Below are positions 58,201 to 64,000 of a stretch of 64,000 nucleotides of DNA, piece after piece. The notes under the pieces were generated by a model. That model searched no databases and was not told the origin of the DNA. It saw nothing but the letters and a program-made list of their open reading frames with translations. Numbering within the stretch: the first letter of the stretch is position 1; the number at the start of each line of letters is the position of its first letter. Origin of the DNA: Corynebacterium hansenii (GTDB lineage Bacteria > Actinomycetota > Actinomycetes > Mycobacteriales > Mycobacteriaceae); contig NZ_CP047211.1 in assembly GCF_030408795.1 (NCBI RefSeq), positions 1,860,001-1,924,000 of the forward strand, given 5' to 3'. The position numbers and the translations under genes were made by a program.

Positions 58201-58455
58201 GCGCGGGACGATGTCCTTGACGTAGCCGGTCAGCAGGTGACCGTAGTGCGGCAGGCCGTTGGCGAACGGCGGGCCGTCGTAGAATACGTACTCCTCGTCG
58301 CCGTCGCGCTCGTCGATCGACGCCTGGAAAGTCTGGTCGGCGGCCCAGAAGTCGAGGACTCGATCTTCCAGGGCCGGGAAGCTGGGGCTGCCCGAGACGT
58401 CGCCGAACTGGTCGGTGCGCGGGTAGGCGCCGCCTGCGGGGGTGGGCTTGTTCAC
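55249..58455 (-). CDS. ileS: isoleucyl-tRNA synthetase, eukaryote-like type
   Basis: IleS charges tRNA-Ile. The 1,068-residue class Ia enzyme has the HIGH motif as [12 protein letters not shown] (about residues 60-71) and KMSKSKGN (about 637-644). Its length, the segment [20 protein letters not shown] and the absence of a C-terminal zinc finger place it in the eukaryote-like branch, which is known to resist mupirocin; resistance here is an inference. GTG 58455 has GGAGG 7 nt before it, the site expected to be masked by the T-box leader. Confidence 0.97.
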   Translation of the reverse strand: MNKPTPAGGAYPRTDQFGDVSGSPSFPALEDRVLDFWAADQTFQASIDERDGDEEYVFYDGPPFANGLPHYGHLLTGYVKDIVPRYQTMRGKQVNRVFGWDCHGLPAELEAEKQLGITDKGQIEDMGLAKFNEYCATSVLEYTNEWQDYVTRQARWVDFDNGYKTMDPGFMESVMWAFKELYDKGLIYQGFRVLPYSWAEHTSLSNHETRLDDSYKMRQDPTLTVTFPVTGAVAGSAAEATLAEHPELSDSAALAWTTTPWTLPSNLALAVHPEVEYSLVRVGEKGLAEFAGRTFLLASNLVASFAKELGKDREVVATYTGAQLEGLTYRPIFDFFADQPNAFQVLVADYVTTEDGTGIVHQAPAFGEDDMNTCSRYGIELVIPVDMDGKFTSLTPPYEGQLVFDANKDIIRDLKGAGRVVRHQTIEHSYPHSWRSGEPLIYMALPSWFVAVTKFRDRMVELNREQIEWMPEHMRDGQFGKWLEGARDWNISRSRYWGSPIPVWVSDNEEYPRVDVYGSLEELERDFGERPKSLHRPDIDELVRPNPDDPTGKSMMRRVPEVLDCWFESGSMPFAQKHYPFENKEWFDAHSPADFIVEYSGQTRGWFYTLHVLSTALFDRPAFKKVVAHGIVLGNDGLKMSKSKGNYPNVNEVFKRDGSDAMRWFLMSSPILRGGNLVVTEQGIRDGVRQALLPMWNAYSFLQLYASKPAEHATDSDNVLDRYILAKLAATVKATTAKLDDTDIAGATDEIRWFCDALTNWYVRRSRDRFWAGDEEHPEAFNTLYTVLETLTRLAAPMLPMATEVIWKSLTGGRSVHLAPWPSADELSDDDALVAAMDDVRAVCSASSRVRKAHQLRNRLPLPKLTVAIPDADALEPFKDIIRDEVNVDDVELTEDVASVGRFEVAVNARAAGPRLGKDVQKVIKAVKSGDYEVVDGTVVAGGIALEEGEYTRRLVAENAESTAEVDGVDGLVVLDMTVTEELEARGWAADRIRGLQDARKASGLEITDRISVTMAVPAERAEWAERHRDLIAGEVLATSFEVTVDGGALAHDLGDGCTADVAKASAE

Positions 58456-58697
58456 GTGGGTCCTCCGTGGGTCGACTGGCCCCCGGCCGGAACCGGGGAA
58501 AGTGCCACGGGGACGCCTGTCGGCGCGGTACCACCCCGCTTGACCGCGTCCCTTCCGAAGGAAAGGCGCGCGGCCCGCTCATCATCCGGGCTGTGCGGGC
58601 CCGACCCGTCCGGTTCTACTGGGCGTCCGCCGCATGGGCGGCGGGCGCCGTTCTTCCGGAACGCTCCCCGGTGATTGCCGGATCACTGCGCATGTTC
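58456..58697 (-). promoter_or_regulatory. T-box riboswitch leader of ileS (translational type)
   Basis: On the minus strand the leader has AAGCGGGGTGGTACCGCG at 58541-58524, containing the T-box core GTGGTACCGCG, and an upstream part with GTGATCCGGCAATCACCGGG, the short Stem I pattern of actinobacterial ileS leaders in which AUC would be the specifier codon. Uncharged tRNA-Ile should expose the GGAGG site before the GTG. The leader starts near 58697, after TATACT at 58709-58704. Confidence 0.88.
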
Positions 58698-58703
58698 TGG
58701 ATC

Positions 58704-58709
58704 AGTATA
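58704..58709 (-). promoter_or_regulatory. -10 box of ileS
   Basis: TATACT on the minus strand, about 7 nt before the predicted start of the T-box leader and just after the wag31 terminator. Confidence 0.65.
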
Positions 58710-58732
58710 GACCGGGCGCCGCGCATCGGCGA

Positions 58733-58778
58733 AGCGCCCGTCCCCGGCCCCGCGTGGTGCGGGGCCGGGGCGGGCGCT
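58733..58778 (-). terminator. terminator of wag31
   Basis: A stem of 20 bp with one bulged T (58741) and a GTGGT loop; the inner 12 bp (58742-58753 with 58759-58770) are perfect. It separates wag31 from the ileS promoter. Confidence 0.7.
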
Positions 58779-58791
58779 CCCGGTCCGGCCG

Positions 58792-58802
58792 GCTTTGCGA
58801 CG
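58792..58802. repeat. copy of motif GCTTTGCGACG
   Basis: Exact 11-mer between the wag31 stop and its terminator hairpin. A one-base variant (CCTTTGCGACG) is at 60188-60198, upstream of wag31. Confidence 0.55.
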
Positions 58803-58844
58803 GGCGGCGCGGCGGTTGAGCCGCGGGCCCGCCGGGTGCGGCCG

Positions 58845-59840
58845 CTAGTTGTTGTAGCCGTCCGCCGGAGCGGCGGTCTCGCGGGAGTTGAGCTCCTCCA
58901 GCTGGGATTCCAGGAAGGTCTTGAGGCGGGTGCGGTACTCGCGCTCGAAGATGTGCAGCTCCTCGATGCGGGCTTCCAGCGCCTGCTGCTGCTGCTTCAC
59001 CGTGGTCATGATCTCGGTGTGCTTGCGCTCGGCGTCGGCCTGCAGCTCCGCCGCCTTGTCGCGGGCGGTGGTGATGGTCGCGGTGGAGCGGGCGTCGGCG
59101 TCGGCGATCATCTGCTCGCTGCGCTGGCGGGCGTCGGTGAGGGTCTTCTCGGACTCCGACTTGGCGTCGGCGATCATCTGCTCGGAACGGCGGCGGGCGT
59201 CGGTGAGGGTCTCGTCGGCCTCGCGGCGGGCCTTGGTCAGGGTCTCCTGCGAGCGGGCGTCGGCGTCGGCGACGGTGCTCTCCGCGTTGTTGCGGGCCAG
59301 CGACAGCATCTCGTCGGACTCGCGCTTGGCGTCCGCGGTGAGGCGGTCGGCCATCTCCTGGGCCAGGCCCAGGACGCGGGCGGCCTGCATGTGGGTGTCG
59401 GCGGTGGCGGAGTCGGCGTCCGGCATGCCGGCGAAGCCCTGCTGCTGACCGCCGGCCTGGGCGCGGGACTCGGCGGCGGCGGCGCGGTCCTCGGCCTCGC
59501 GGACCCGGTCCTCGGCCTCGGCGCGCAGGCGGGAGGCCTGCTCGTCCAGGCGGCGGTCGTACTCGGCCCGGAGCTCGGCCTCGATGGACGCGCGCAGCGA
59601 GTCCTCGTCGACGCCGGAGGGGACGGACACGGGAGCGGAGGCGCCGGAACGGGCGTCCTCCAGGTCGCGCTCCAGGTCCTCGACGCGCAGACGCAGGTCG
59701 GCGTTTTCGTCCTGGAGCTCGCCCAGCGCGTCCTCGACGAGGTCGAGGAACTGGTCGACCTCGTCCTCGTTGTAGCCGCGCTTGCCAATCGGCGGCTTGC
59801 TGAACGCGACGTTGTGCACATCAGCTGGAGTCAGCGGCAT
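58845..59840 (-). CDS. wag31: polar growth protein DivIVA/Wag31
   Basis: A 331-residue coiled-coil protein that marks the cell poles and directs apical wall growth in actinobacteria. The conserved membrane-targeting N-terminus is [20 protein letters not shown], then [20 protein letters not shown] Gly/Gln-rich break near residue 130 is followed by a long coiled coil with two near-identical segments ([20 protein letters not shown] and [20 protein letters not shown]). GAAGGGGA precedes the ATG. It has its own promoter and terminator. Confidence 0.96.
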   Translation of the reverse strand: MPLTPADVHNVAFSKPPIGKRGYNEDEVDQFLDLVEDALGELQDENADLRLRVEDLERDLEDARSGASAPVSVPSGVDEDSLRASIEAELRAEYDRRLDEQASRLRAEAEDRVREAEDRAAAAESRAQAGGQQQGFAGMPDADSATADTHMQAARVLGLAQEMADRLTADAKRESDEMLSLARNNAESTVADADARSQETLTKARREADETLTDARRRSEQMIADAKSESEKTLTDARQRSEQMIADADARSTATITTARDKAAELQADAERKHTEIMTTVKQQQQALEARIEELHIFEREYRTRLKTFLESQLEELNSRETAAPADGYNN

Positions 59841-60242
59841 GGAGAGTTCCCCTTCAAAATTTGTGGACCGGTATTGTCACGGGACGCTCCCCGCCGGTGA
59901 TGGCCGGGAACCCGCGCGTCGGGGACCGGGCTACCGCCGTTGCGGGCGGAAGAACGCGATCCTCGAACGACGATACTTGTTTCTTCCCGGCCCATAGTAC
60001 CGACATCACACCTGCAACACACGTCCAGTGCATCCCGAAAACCCCAGGATGCACCGGAGTAAGGTTCGTTCACACGCACCACAAACCCTAAACCTCCCGC
60101 TCAACCTGGGACTTTGCCGGATTCACCCGATTAGCCGAAAGTCCGCCTCCGATGTGGGCGAATCAACGAAATTTCACCGTCCCGACCCCTTTGCGACGTC
60201 CCCCGCCGCCGTCGCCGGTCGCCGAAAACGCACGAAAAGAAC
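59841..60242. other. long wag31 upstream region without a gene
   Basis: About 400 bp, less GC-rich than the genes. On the minus strand it contains TACTAT at 59999-59994, a good -10 box, and a nearer TGACAATACC about 40 nt before the ATG, so wag31 may have two promoters and a leader of up to about 150 nt. A variant copy of the CTTTGCGACG motif lies at 60188-60198. No RNA gene is recognised. Confidence 0.55.
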
Positions 60243-60278
60243 GAACCGGCGGGCCGCCGTGGGGCGGCCCGCCGGTTC
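60243..60278 (-). terminator. terminator of the ftsZ-yggT group
   Basis: Arms 60243-60258 and 60263-60278 form a perfect 16-bp stem with a 4-nt loop 8 nt past the yggT stop, followed on the minus strand by a T-rich run (GTTCTTTTC). Confidence 0.85.
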
Positions 60279-60286
60279 GCGGGGCA

Positions 60287-60577
60287 TCAGAAAGCGAGGC
60301 CCTGCAGCACCATGCGGAGGATCATGAGGATGAAAAAGAGCACGAGCACCGACATGTCCAGCTGCACCCCGCCCATGGGCATGGGCGGGATGACCTTCCG
60401 GAGCGCCTTCACCGGCGGGTCGGTGATGGTGAAGATCACCTCTCCGACGATGGAAAACGCCCGGCCCGGCTGCCACGCCCGCGAAAACGACTGGATCATC
60501 TCGATGACGATCCGCGCCAGCAGAAGGTACGTGAACAGCTGGACGAGGATGAGGAGGATGCCGAGGAAAGTCTGCAC
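60287..60577 (-). CDS. yggT: YggT-family membrane protein
   Basis: A 96-residue protein with two hydrophobic blocks (residues about 3-27 and 70-94) and the family loop TITDPPVKALRKVIPPMPMG. YggT/YlmG proteins sit next to sepF and divIVA in many Gram-positives and are linked to division or membrane protein assembly. GTG 60577 follows TAAGCT (60589-60584) by 6 nt, which overlaps the sepF stop, so it may also be transcribed separately as a leaderless mRNA. Confidence 0.92.
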   Translation of the reverse strand: MQTFLGILLILVQLFTYLLLARIVIEMIQSFSRAWQPGRAFSIVGEVIFTITDPPVKALRKVIPPMPMGGVQLDMSVLVLFFILMILRMVLQGLAF

Positions 60578-60586
60578 GCCTAGAGC

Positions 60587-61138
60587 TTAGACGGACAGGC
60601 GATCACGCTCGGCATCGGACAGCTCGACGCCCTCCGGCAGCAGCGTGAACCGGGTGCCGTCGGCCTCGATGCGGCCGCGCAGGGCGAACGCCAGGCCGGC
60701 GACGAAGTCCAGGTAGCGCTTGCGCTCGGCCGGCTCGAGGTCGACCAGATCGAAGACGACGATGTCGCCGTCGCGGAAGCTCTCGCCGATGACCTTCGCC
60801 TCGGAGTACTTGTCCAGGAATTCCGTCTTCGGGGTGATGTGGTGCACGGACGGCGCGACGGGGCGGTCCAGCGGGCGCAGGTGCGGGCGGCCGTAGGAGT
60901 CGTCGCGGTCCAGGTCGCGGTCGGCGCGCTCGTCGCGGTCGTAGTCGCGCACGGCGGAGCCGCGCGAGTAGCCGCGGCCGGAATCGCGGTAGTCGTCCTC
61001 GTAGTCGTCGGCGTAGCGGCCGGCCGGGCGGTAGTCGTCCTCGTAGGCGTCGCGCTCGTAACGGTCGCGGAAATCCGCGTCGTCCCGCGCGGGCGTCAGC
61101 CCGAAGAAGTCGGAAACCTTCCTGGAGATGTTGGACAT
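60587..61138 (-). CDS. sepF: cell division protein SepF
   Basis: SepF tethers FtsZ to the membrane in bacteria without FtsA. The 183-residue protein has an N-terminal amphipathic helix (MSNISRKVSDFFGL), an unusually charged Asp/Arg/Tyr-rich linker (residues about 18-90) and the C-terminal SepF fold (HHITPKTEFLDKYSEAKVIG, then GDIVVFDLVDLEP). AAGGA is 6 nt before ATG 61138. It is downstream of pgeF and upstream of yggT. Confidence 0.95.
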   Translation of the reverse strand: MSNISRKVSDFFGLTPARDDADFRDRYERDAYEDDYRPAGRYADDYEDDYRDSGRGYSRGSAVRDYDRDERADRDLDRDDSYGRPHLRPLDRPVAPSVHHITPKTEFLDKYSEAKVIGESFRDGDIVVFDLVDLEPAERKRYLDFVAGLAFALRGRIEADGTRFTLLPEGVELSDAERDRLSV

Positions 61139-61233
61139 GATCATCCTTTGCATGTCGTGGGTGATGGTGCGGTGCTGATCACAAAGGTACCCGGATGAAG
61201 GTTCTCCGCCGGGCCGACACGCCCGGGCCCCGC

Positions 61234-61974
61234 CTACTCCTCCAGGAGGACGACGATGCCCGCCTGACGACCGGTTTTGCCCTCCCGCCGGTACGAGAAA
61301 TAGTCCGGTTCGGAGATCGTGCAGCGCGGTTCGGCGTTGATGTTCGTCACGCCCAGGCCATGCAGCTGCCGCATCAGGCCCGCGCGCACGTCGAGGCCCG
61401 GGGTGCCCCGGTCCGTGACGGTCCGCGACCCCGGCAGGTGCTTTTCGACGTCCGCCGCCATCGACTCGGGCACCTCGTAGGATTCGCCGCACGCGGCGGC
61501 GCCCAGCAGCGCATGGATGGATGAGGGGGACGCGCCGAGCCCGACCATGGTCTCCACCGTCCGCGCCACGATCCCGTTTCGCGCGCCGATGCGCCCGGCG
61601 TGGACCGCGGCTACGACGCCGGCGTCGTCGTCGGAAAGCAGGACCGGGACGCAGTCGGCGACCAGGACCGCCAACGCGAGGCCGGGCACGGTGGTGACGA
61701 TGGCGTCCGTGGCGGGGACGGGCTCGTCGCGCGGGCCGTCGACGACGGTGACCGTGTTGGAGTGGATCTGCTCCATCCACACGAAGCGGGACGGGTCGAG
61801 GCCCATCCCCTCCGCCAGGCGGAGGCGATTCTTGGCTACGGCCGCGGGGTCGTCGCCGACATGATCGCCCAGATTGAAGGAGTCGTACGGGGGCGCGGAA
61901 AACCCGCCGCGGCGGGTGGTGAGCACCTTCCGCACGCGACGGGCACCGCTCCCCTGCGGGGAGGTCGGGTTCAT
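61234..61974 (-). CDS. pgeF: purine nucleoside phosphorylase/laccase-domain protein PgeF (YlmD-like)
   Basis: A 246-residue protein of the YfiH/DUF152 family, formerly called polyphenol oxidase, with purine-nucleoside phosphorylase-type and peptidoglycan-editing activities reported. FVWMEQIHSNTV, VLVADCVPVLLSD and VVAAVHAGRIGARNG carry the His-Cys-His zinc ligands. It starts 10 nt after the ftsZ stop. In most relatives the YggS/YlmE gene comes next, but here 95 bp later sepF begins. Confidence 0.92.
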   Translation of the reverse strand: MNPTSPQGSGARRVRKVLTTRRGGFSAPPYDSFNLGDHVGDDPAAVAKNRLRLAEGMGLDPSRFVWMEQIHSNTVTVVDGPRDEPVPATDAIVTTVPGLALAVLVADCVPVLLSDDDAGVVAAVHAGRIGARNGIVARTVETMVGLGASPSSIHALLGAAACGESYEVPESMAADVEKHLPGSRTVTDRGTPGLDVRAGLMRQLHGLGVTNINAEPRCTISEPDYFSYRREGKTGRQAGIVVLLEE

Positions 61975-61984
61975 GCGCCGGGGC

Positions 61985-63241
61985 CTACGCCCAACCCGGC
62001 AGATCGAGGCCGTCATCCTTGGGGGCGCGCTCCTCGCGGCGCTCCTCGCGGCGGCCGCCGCGGCGGTGCTCCCCGCGGTAGTCCTCGTCGCGGCGGGAAC
62101 CGTCGGTGAACAGGCCGCCGGACACGCGGGTGCGCGGGGTGAAGCCCGCATCGCGGCGCTCCTCCCGGACCTCGTCGCGCACGACCGGCTCGCGGTCGCG
62201 GTCGGCGGCGCCCAGGTTGTCGCCGCCCGGCAGGCTCGCCGACGGATCCTCCGCATCGGGCTTCGGCTGCGACGGGGTGACCGTGGCCTTGCGGGCGCGG
62301 TCCTCGAAGCCGGTGGCGATGACGGTCACGCGGACCTCGTCGCCCAGGTTGTCGTCGATGATGGTGCCGAAGATGATGTTGGCGTCGTCGTCGGCCTGCT
62401 CCTCCACCAGCGAGGCGGCCTGGTTGACCTCCATCAGCCCGATGTCGGAGCCGCCCGCGAAGGACAGCAGCACGCCGGTCGCGCCCTCCATCGTGGTCTC
62501 CAGCAGCGGGGAGTTGATGGCCATCTCCGCGGCCTTCTGCGCGCGGTTCTCGCCGCGCGCCGAGCCGATGCCCATCAGCGCGGAACCGGCCGAAGCCATG
62601 ACGGAACGCACGTCGGCGAAGTCCACGTTGATCATGCCCGGGGTGGTGATCAGGTCGGTGATGCCCTGGACCCCGTTGAAGAGGACCTCGTCGGCGGCGC
62701 GGAAGGCCTCCATCATGCCGATGTTCTCTTCGCCGATCTGCAGCAGCCGGTCATTCGGGATGACGATGAGCGTGTCGCAGGCTTCCTTGAGCTGCTCGAT
62801 GCCCTCCATCGCCTGCTTGGTGCGGCGCTTGCCCTCGAAGGAGAACGGCTTGGTGACGACGCCCACGGTCAGCGCGCCGGCCTTCTTGGCGATCGACGCG
62901 ACGACCGGCGCGGCGCCCGTGCCGGTGCCGCCGCCCTCGCCGGCGGTGACGAAGACCATGTCGGCGCCCTTGAGCGTCTCCTCGATCTCGTCCTTGTGGT
63001 CCTCCGCGGAAGTGCGGCCGACCTCGGGATTGGCGCCGGCGCCGAGGCCGCGGGTGGCCTCGCGCCCGATGTCGAGCTTGACGTCGGCGTCGGTGAACAT
63101 CAGGGCCTGCGAGTCCGTGTTGACGGCGATGAACTCGACGCCCTTCAGACCCTCCTCGATCATGCGGTTGACGGCGTTGACGCCGCCGCCGCCGACTCCG
63201 ACGACCTTGATCACGGCGAGGTAGTTATTCGGGGAGGTCAT
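61985..63241 (-). CDS. ftsZ: cell division protein FtsZ
   Basis: The tubulin-like GTPase that forms the Z-ring. The 418-residue protein has [14 protein letters not shown] near 14-27, the GTP loop [10 protein letters not shown] at 101-110 and [13 protein letters not shown] [11 protein letters not shown]; after about residue 318 a charged linker very rich in Arg, Glu and Asp leads to the conserved C-terminal tail DGLDLPGWA that binds SepF. ATG 63241 is preceded by AAGGGCGAG. A 268-bp gap with inverted repeats separates it from ftsQ. Confidence 0.97.
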   Translation of the reverse strand: MTSPNNYLAVIKVVGVGGGGVNAVNRMIEEGLKGVEFIAVNTDSQALMFTDADVKLDIGREATRGLGAGANPEVGRTSAEDHKDEIEETLKGADMVFVTAGEGGGTGTGAAPVVASIAKKAGALTVGVVTKPFSFEGKRRTKQAMEGIEQLKEACDTLIVIPNDRLLQIGEENIGMMEAFRAADEVLFNGVQGITDLITTPGMINVDFADVRSVMASAGSALMGIGSARGENRAQKAAEMAINSPLLETTMEGATGVLLSFAGGSDIGLMEVNQAASLVEEQADDDANIIFGTIIDDNLGDEVRVTVIATGFEDRARKATVTPSQPKPDAEDPSASLPGGDNLGAADRDREPVVRDEVREERRDAGFTPRTRVSGGLFTDGSRRDEDYRGEHRRGGRREERREERAPKDDGLDLPGWA

Positions 63242-63347
63242 GTGGTTCAGCTCGCCCTTCCTTTGTTGCGTTCCCGGCTTTGTTGTCCGCCCCATCATCG
63301 TTCATGGAATGGCGCGGATCCGCCACCGAGCGCCCGGCGTGTCGGCA

Positions 63348-63368
63348 CCCTCAAGTAGAGGTTGAGGG
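63348..63368. promoter_or_regulatory. inverted repeat upstream of ftsZ
   Basis: CCCTCAA (63348-63354) and TTGAGGG (63362-63368) with a 7-bp spacer, about 107 bp before the ftsZ ATG. It may be a regulator site or a terminator-like structure after ftsQ; the rest of the 268-bp gap shows no other clear signal. Confidence 0.5.
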
Positions 63369-63493
63369 CTAGGTTGGGCCGCGAACCCGCTCCACGTGCG
63401 GCGACGCGGCCACAGCGGCGCCGCATCGGTTGCGCGGCGCCGATTCCGCAAGGGCGGGTGCGCGCCACCCGGTCCGCACCGCCCGTCCCGGAA

Positions 63494-63521
63494 CGTCAGT
63501 TGCGCAGCGTCAGTTGCGCAG
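63494..63521. repeat. 2 x 14-bp duplication at the ftsQ stop
   Basis: CGTCAGTTGCGCAG occurs twice in direct succession (63494-63507 and 63508-63521); each contains the complement of the ftsQ stop and last codons, so the end of the gene has been copied once. Confidence 0.75.
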
Positions 63522-64000
63522 CGTCGGCTCGACCGGGTTGGACACGTTCCAGCGCTGGCCTTCGCGGCCCATGACGATCTCCGCAGCGCGACCCTTCTCC
63601 CGCACCCGGTCGGAGGAACCGAAGAAGATCTCCCTGCCGTCGTGCAGGATCAGCGCCACCTCGGTCTGGCCGGGCGCGTCGATGCGCGCCACCTCGGCGC
63701 GCACGCCCTCGGGCAGTGCCGCGAGAATGTCCAGCACCGTCCGCACGGTGCGCGGGTCCGGGTCGAGCTTGCCCGGCTCGGGGGCGTCCACCCGCGGCAC
63801 CCGGACGACTTCCACGCTCCCGGGCGGCGGCGGGGCGGTGAGGAATTCCGTGCCCTCCGCGTTGAACAGGTGCTCGCCGTCGGTGGCGCGTATGTGGATC
63901 ACCGCGGTGTGCTCCACGACCCGGACCGTGATGGCCGACGGCCACGAACGGCCGACGGTCACCTTCTCCACCCACGGCTGCGCCGCGGCGGCACGGGCGG
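63510..64000 (-). CDS. ftsQ: cell division protein FtsQ (C-terminal part)
   Basis: The start lies beyond the window; about 163 residues are visible. The frame opens within the POTRA/FtsQ domain: QPWVEKVTVGRSWPSAITVR, then VVEHTAVIHI, a segment typical of FtsQ (P-W-V followed by R-x-W-P). RIDAPGQTEVALILHDGREI and FFGSSDRVREKGRA follow. FtsQ is a single-pass divisome protein. The position just upstream of ftsZ is the usual one. The last codons and stop are tandemly duplicated. Confidence 0.93.
   Translation of the reverse strand, partial: ARAAAAQPWVEKVTVGRSWPSAITVRVVEHTAVIHIRATDGEHLFNAEGTEFLTAPPPPGSVEVVRVPRVDAPEPGKLDPDPRTVRTVLDILAALPEGVRAEVARIDAPGQTEVALILHDGREIFFGSSDRVREKGRAAEIVMGREGQRWNVSNPVEPTLRN

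Noticed and set aside
55300..58674. 1,124-codon open frame on the plus strand
   Set aside because: It is the antisense shadow of ileS and its T-box leader.
59841..60242. Small RNA or tRNA gene upstream of wag31
   Set aside because: No cloverleaf, CCA end or known RNA consensus could be found by eye.

Overview
The window reads as a chromosomal segment of a high-GC (roughly 70% by eye) actinobacterium, almost certainly Corynebacterium. The evidence is a his cluster that continues into a tiny membrane protein and MFS genes, a BioQ-type biotin regulator with its palindromic operators, a Wag31/DivIVA polar-growth protein, a eukaryote-like IleS behind an actinobacterial T-box leader, and a block ftsQ-ftsZ-pgeF-sepF-yggT-wag31-ileS-dinB-ansA-lspA-rluD-dnaE-ilvA-treZ-treY-glgX-hisDCB that, from memory, follows the C. 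glutamicum chromosome. The species cannot be named from the sequence alone. There are no rRNA, tRNA, prophage, transposase or CRISPR signatures.

Layout. 1-5349 (minus strand): hisD-hisC-hisB, a 57-aa membrane protein and two MFS exporters, the last cut by the window edge. 5546-8779 (plus): three tandem, mutually similar helical-repeat (TPR-like) genes of unknown function. 8801-13206 (minus): a complete de novo NAD branch, nadA-nadB-nadC, behind a four-helix membrane protein. 13301-17135: a biotin island with bioF, bioB, a BsaP-type auxiliary protein, a histidine-rich metal-binding protein and bioQ; BioQ-like operators lie before bioF and between bioB and bioQ. 17151-31124: lipocalin, glgX, an orphan HigA-like regulator, a DEDDh exonuclease-BRCT fusion, treY with a RelA/SpoT-domain gene, S4 protein, enoyl-CoA hydratase, YigZ and treZ (glycogen/maltodextrin to trehalose). 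31184-37049: an accessory-looking stretch with an SdpI-like protein, a 3.7-kb gene I cannot assign, and a DHA2 drug exporter. 37277-46450: ilvA, a lipoprotein, dnaE, a 54-aa conserved-looking small protein, a PLP deaminase/aldolase and a sugar-lactone oxidase. 46475-54236: RarD, a Pro/Ala-tailed membrane protein, rluD, lspA, two lipoproteins, ansA and dinB. 54266-64000 (minus): HhH-like protein, ileS with T-box, wag31, yggT, sepF, pgeF, ftsZ and the 3' part of ftsQ.

The genes form several working units: histidine synthesis, NAD synthesis, biotin synthesis with local repression, TreYZ/GlgX carbohydrate metabolism, lipoprotein maturation next to lipoprotein substrates, and the FtsZ-SepF-Wag31 division and polar growth machinery. 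A pervasive regulatory feature is leaderless transcription: many solitary genes carry a TANNNT -10 box ending 6-8 nt before the start codon, whereas operon-internal genes carry AGGAG-type sites.

Non-coding structure worth noting: tandem duplications that start inside a gene's last codons and run past the stop (five genes, including a 7 x 19-bp array after glgX), a 68-bp perfect palindrome between a lipoprotein gene and dnaE, and a recurrent mostly intergenic 11-mer, GCTTTGCGACG.
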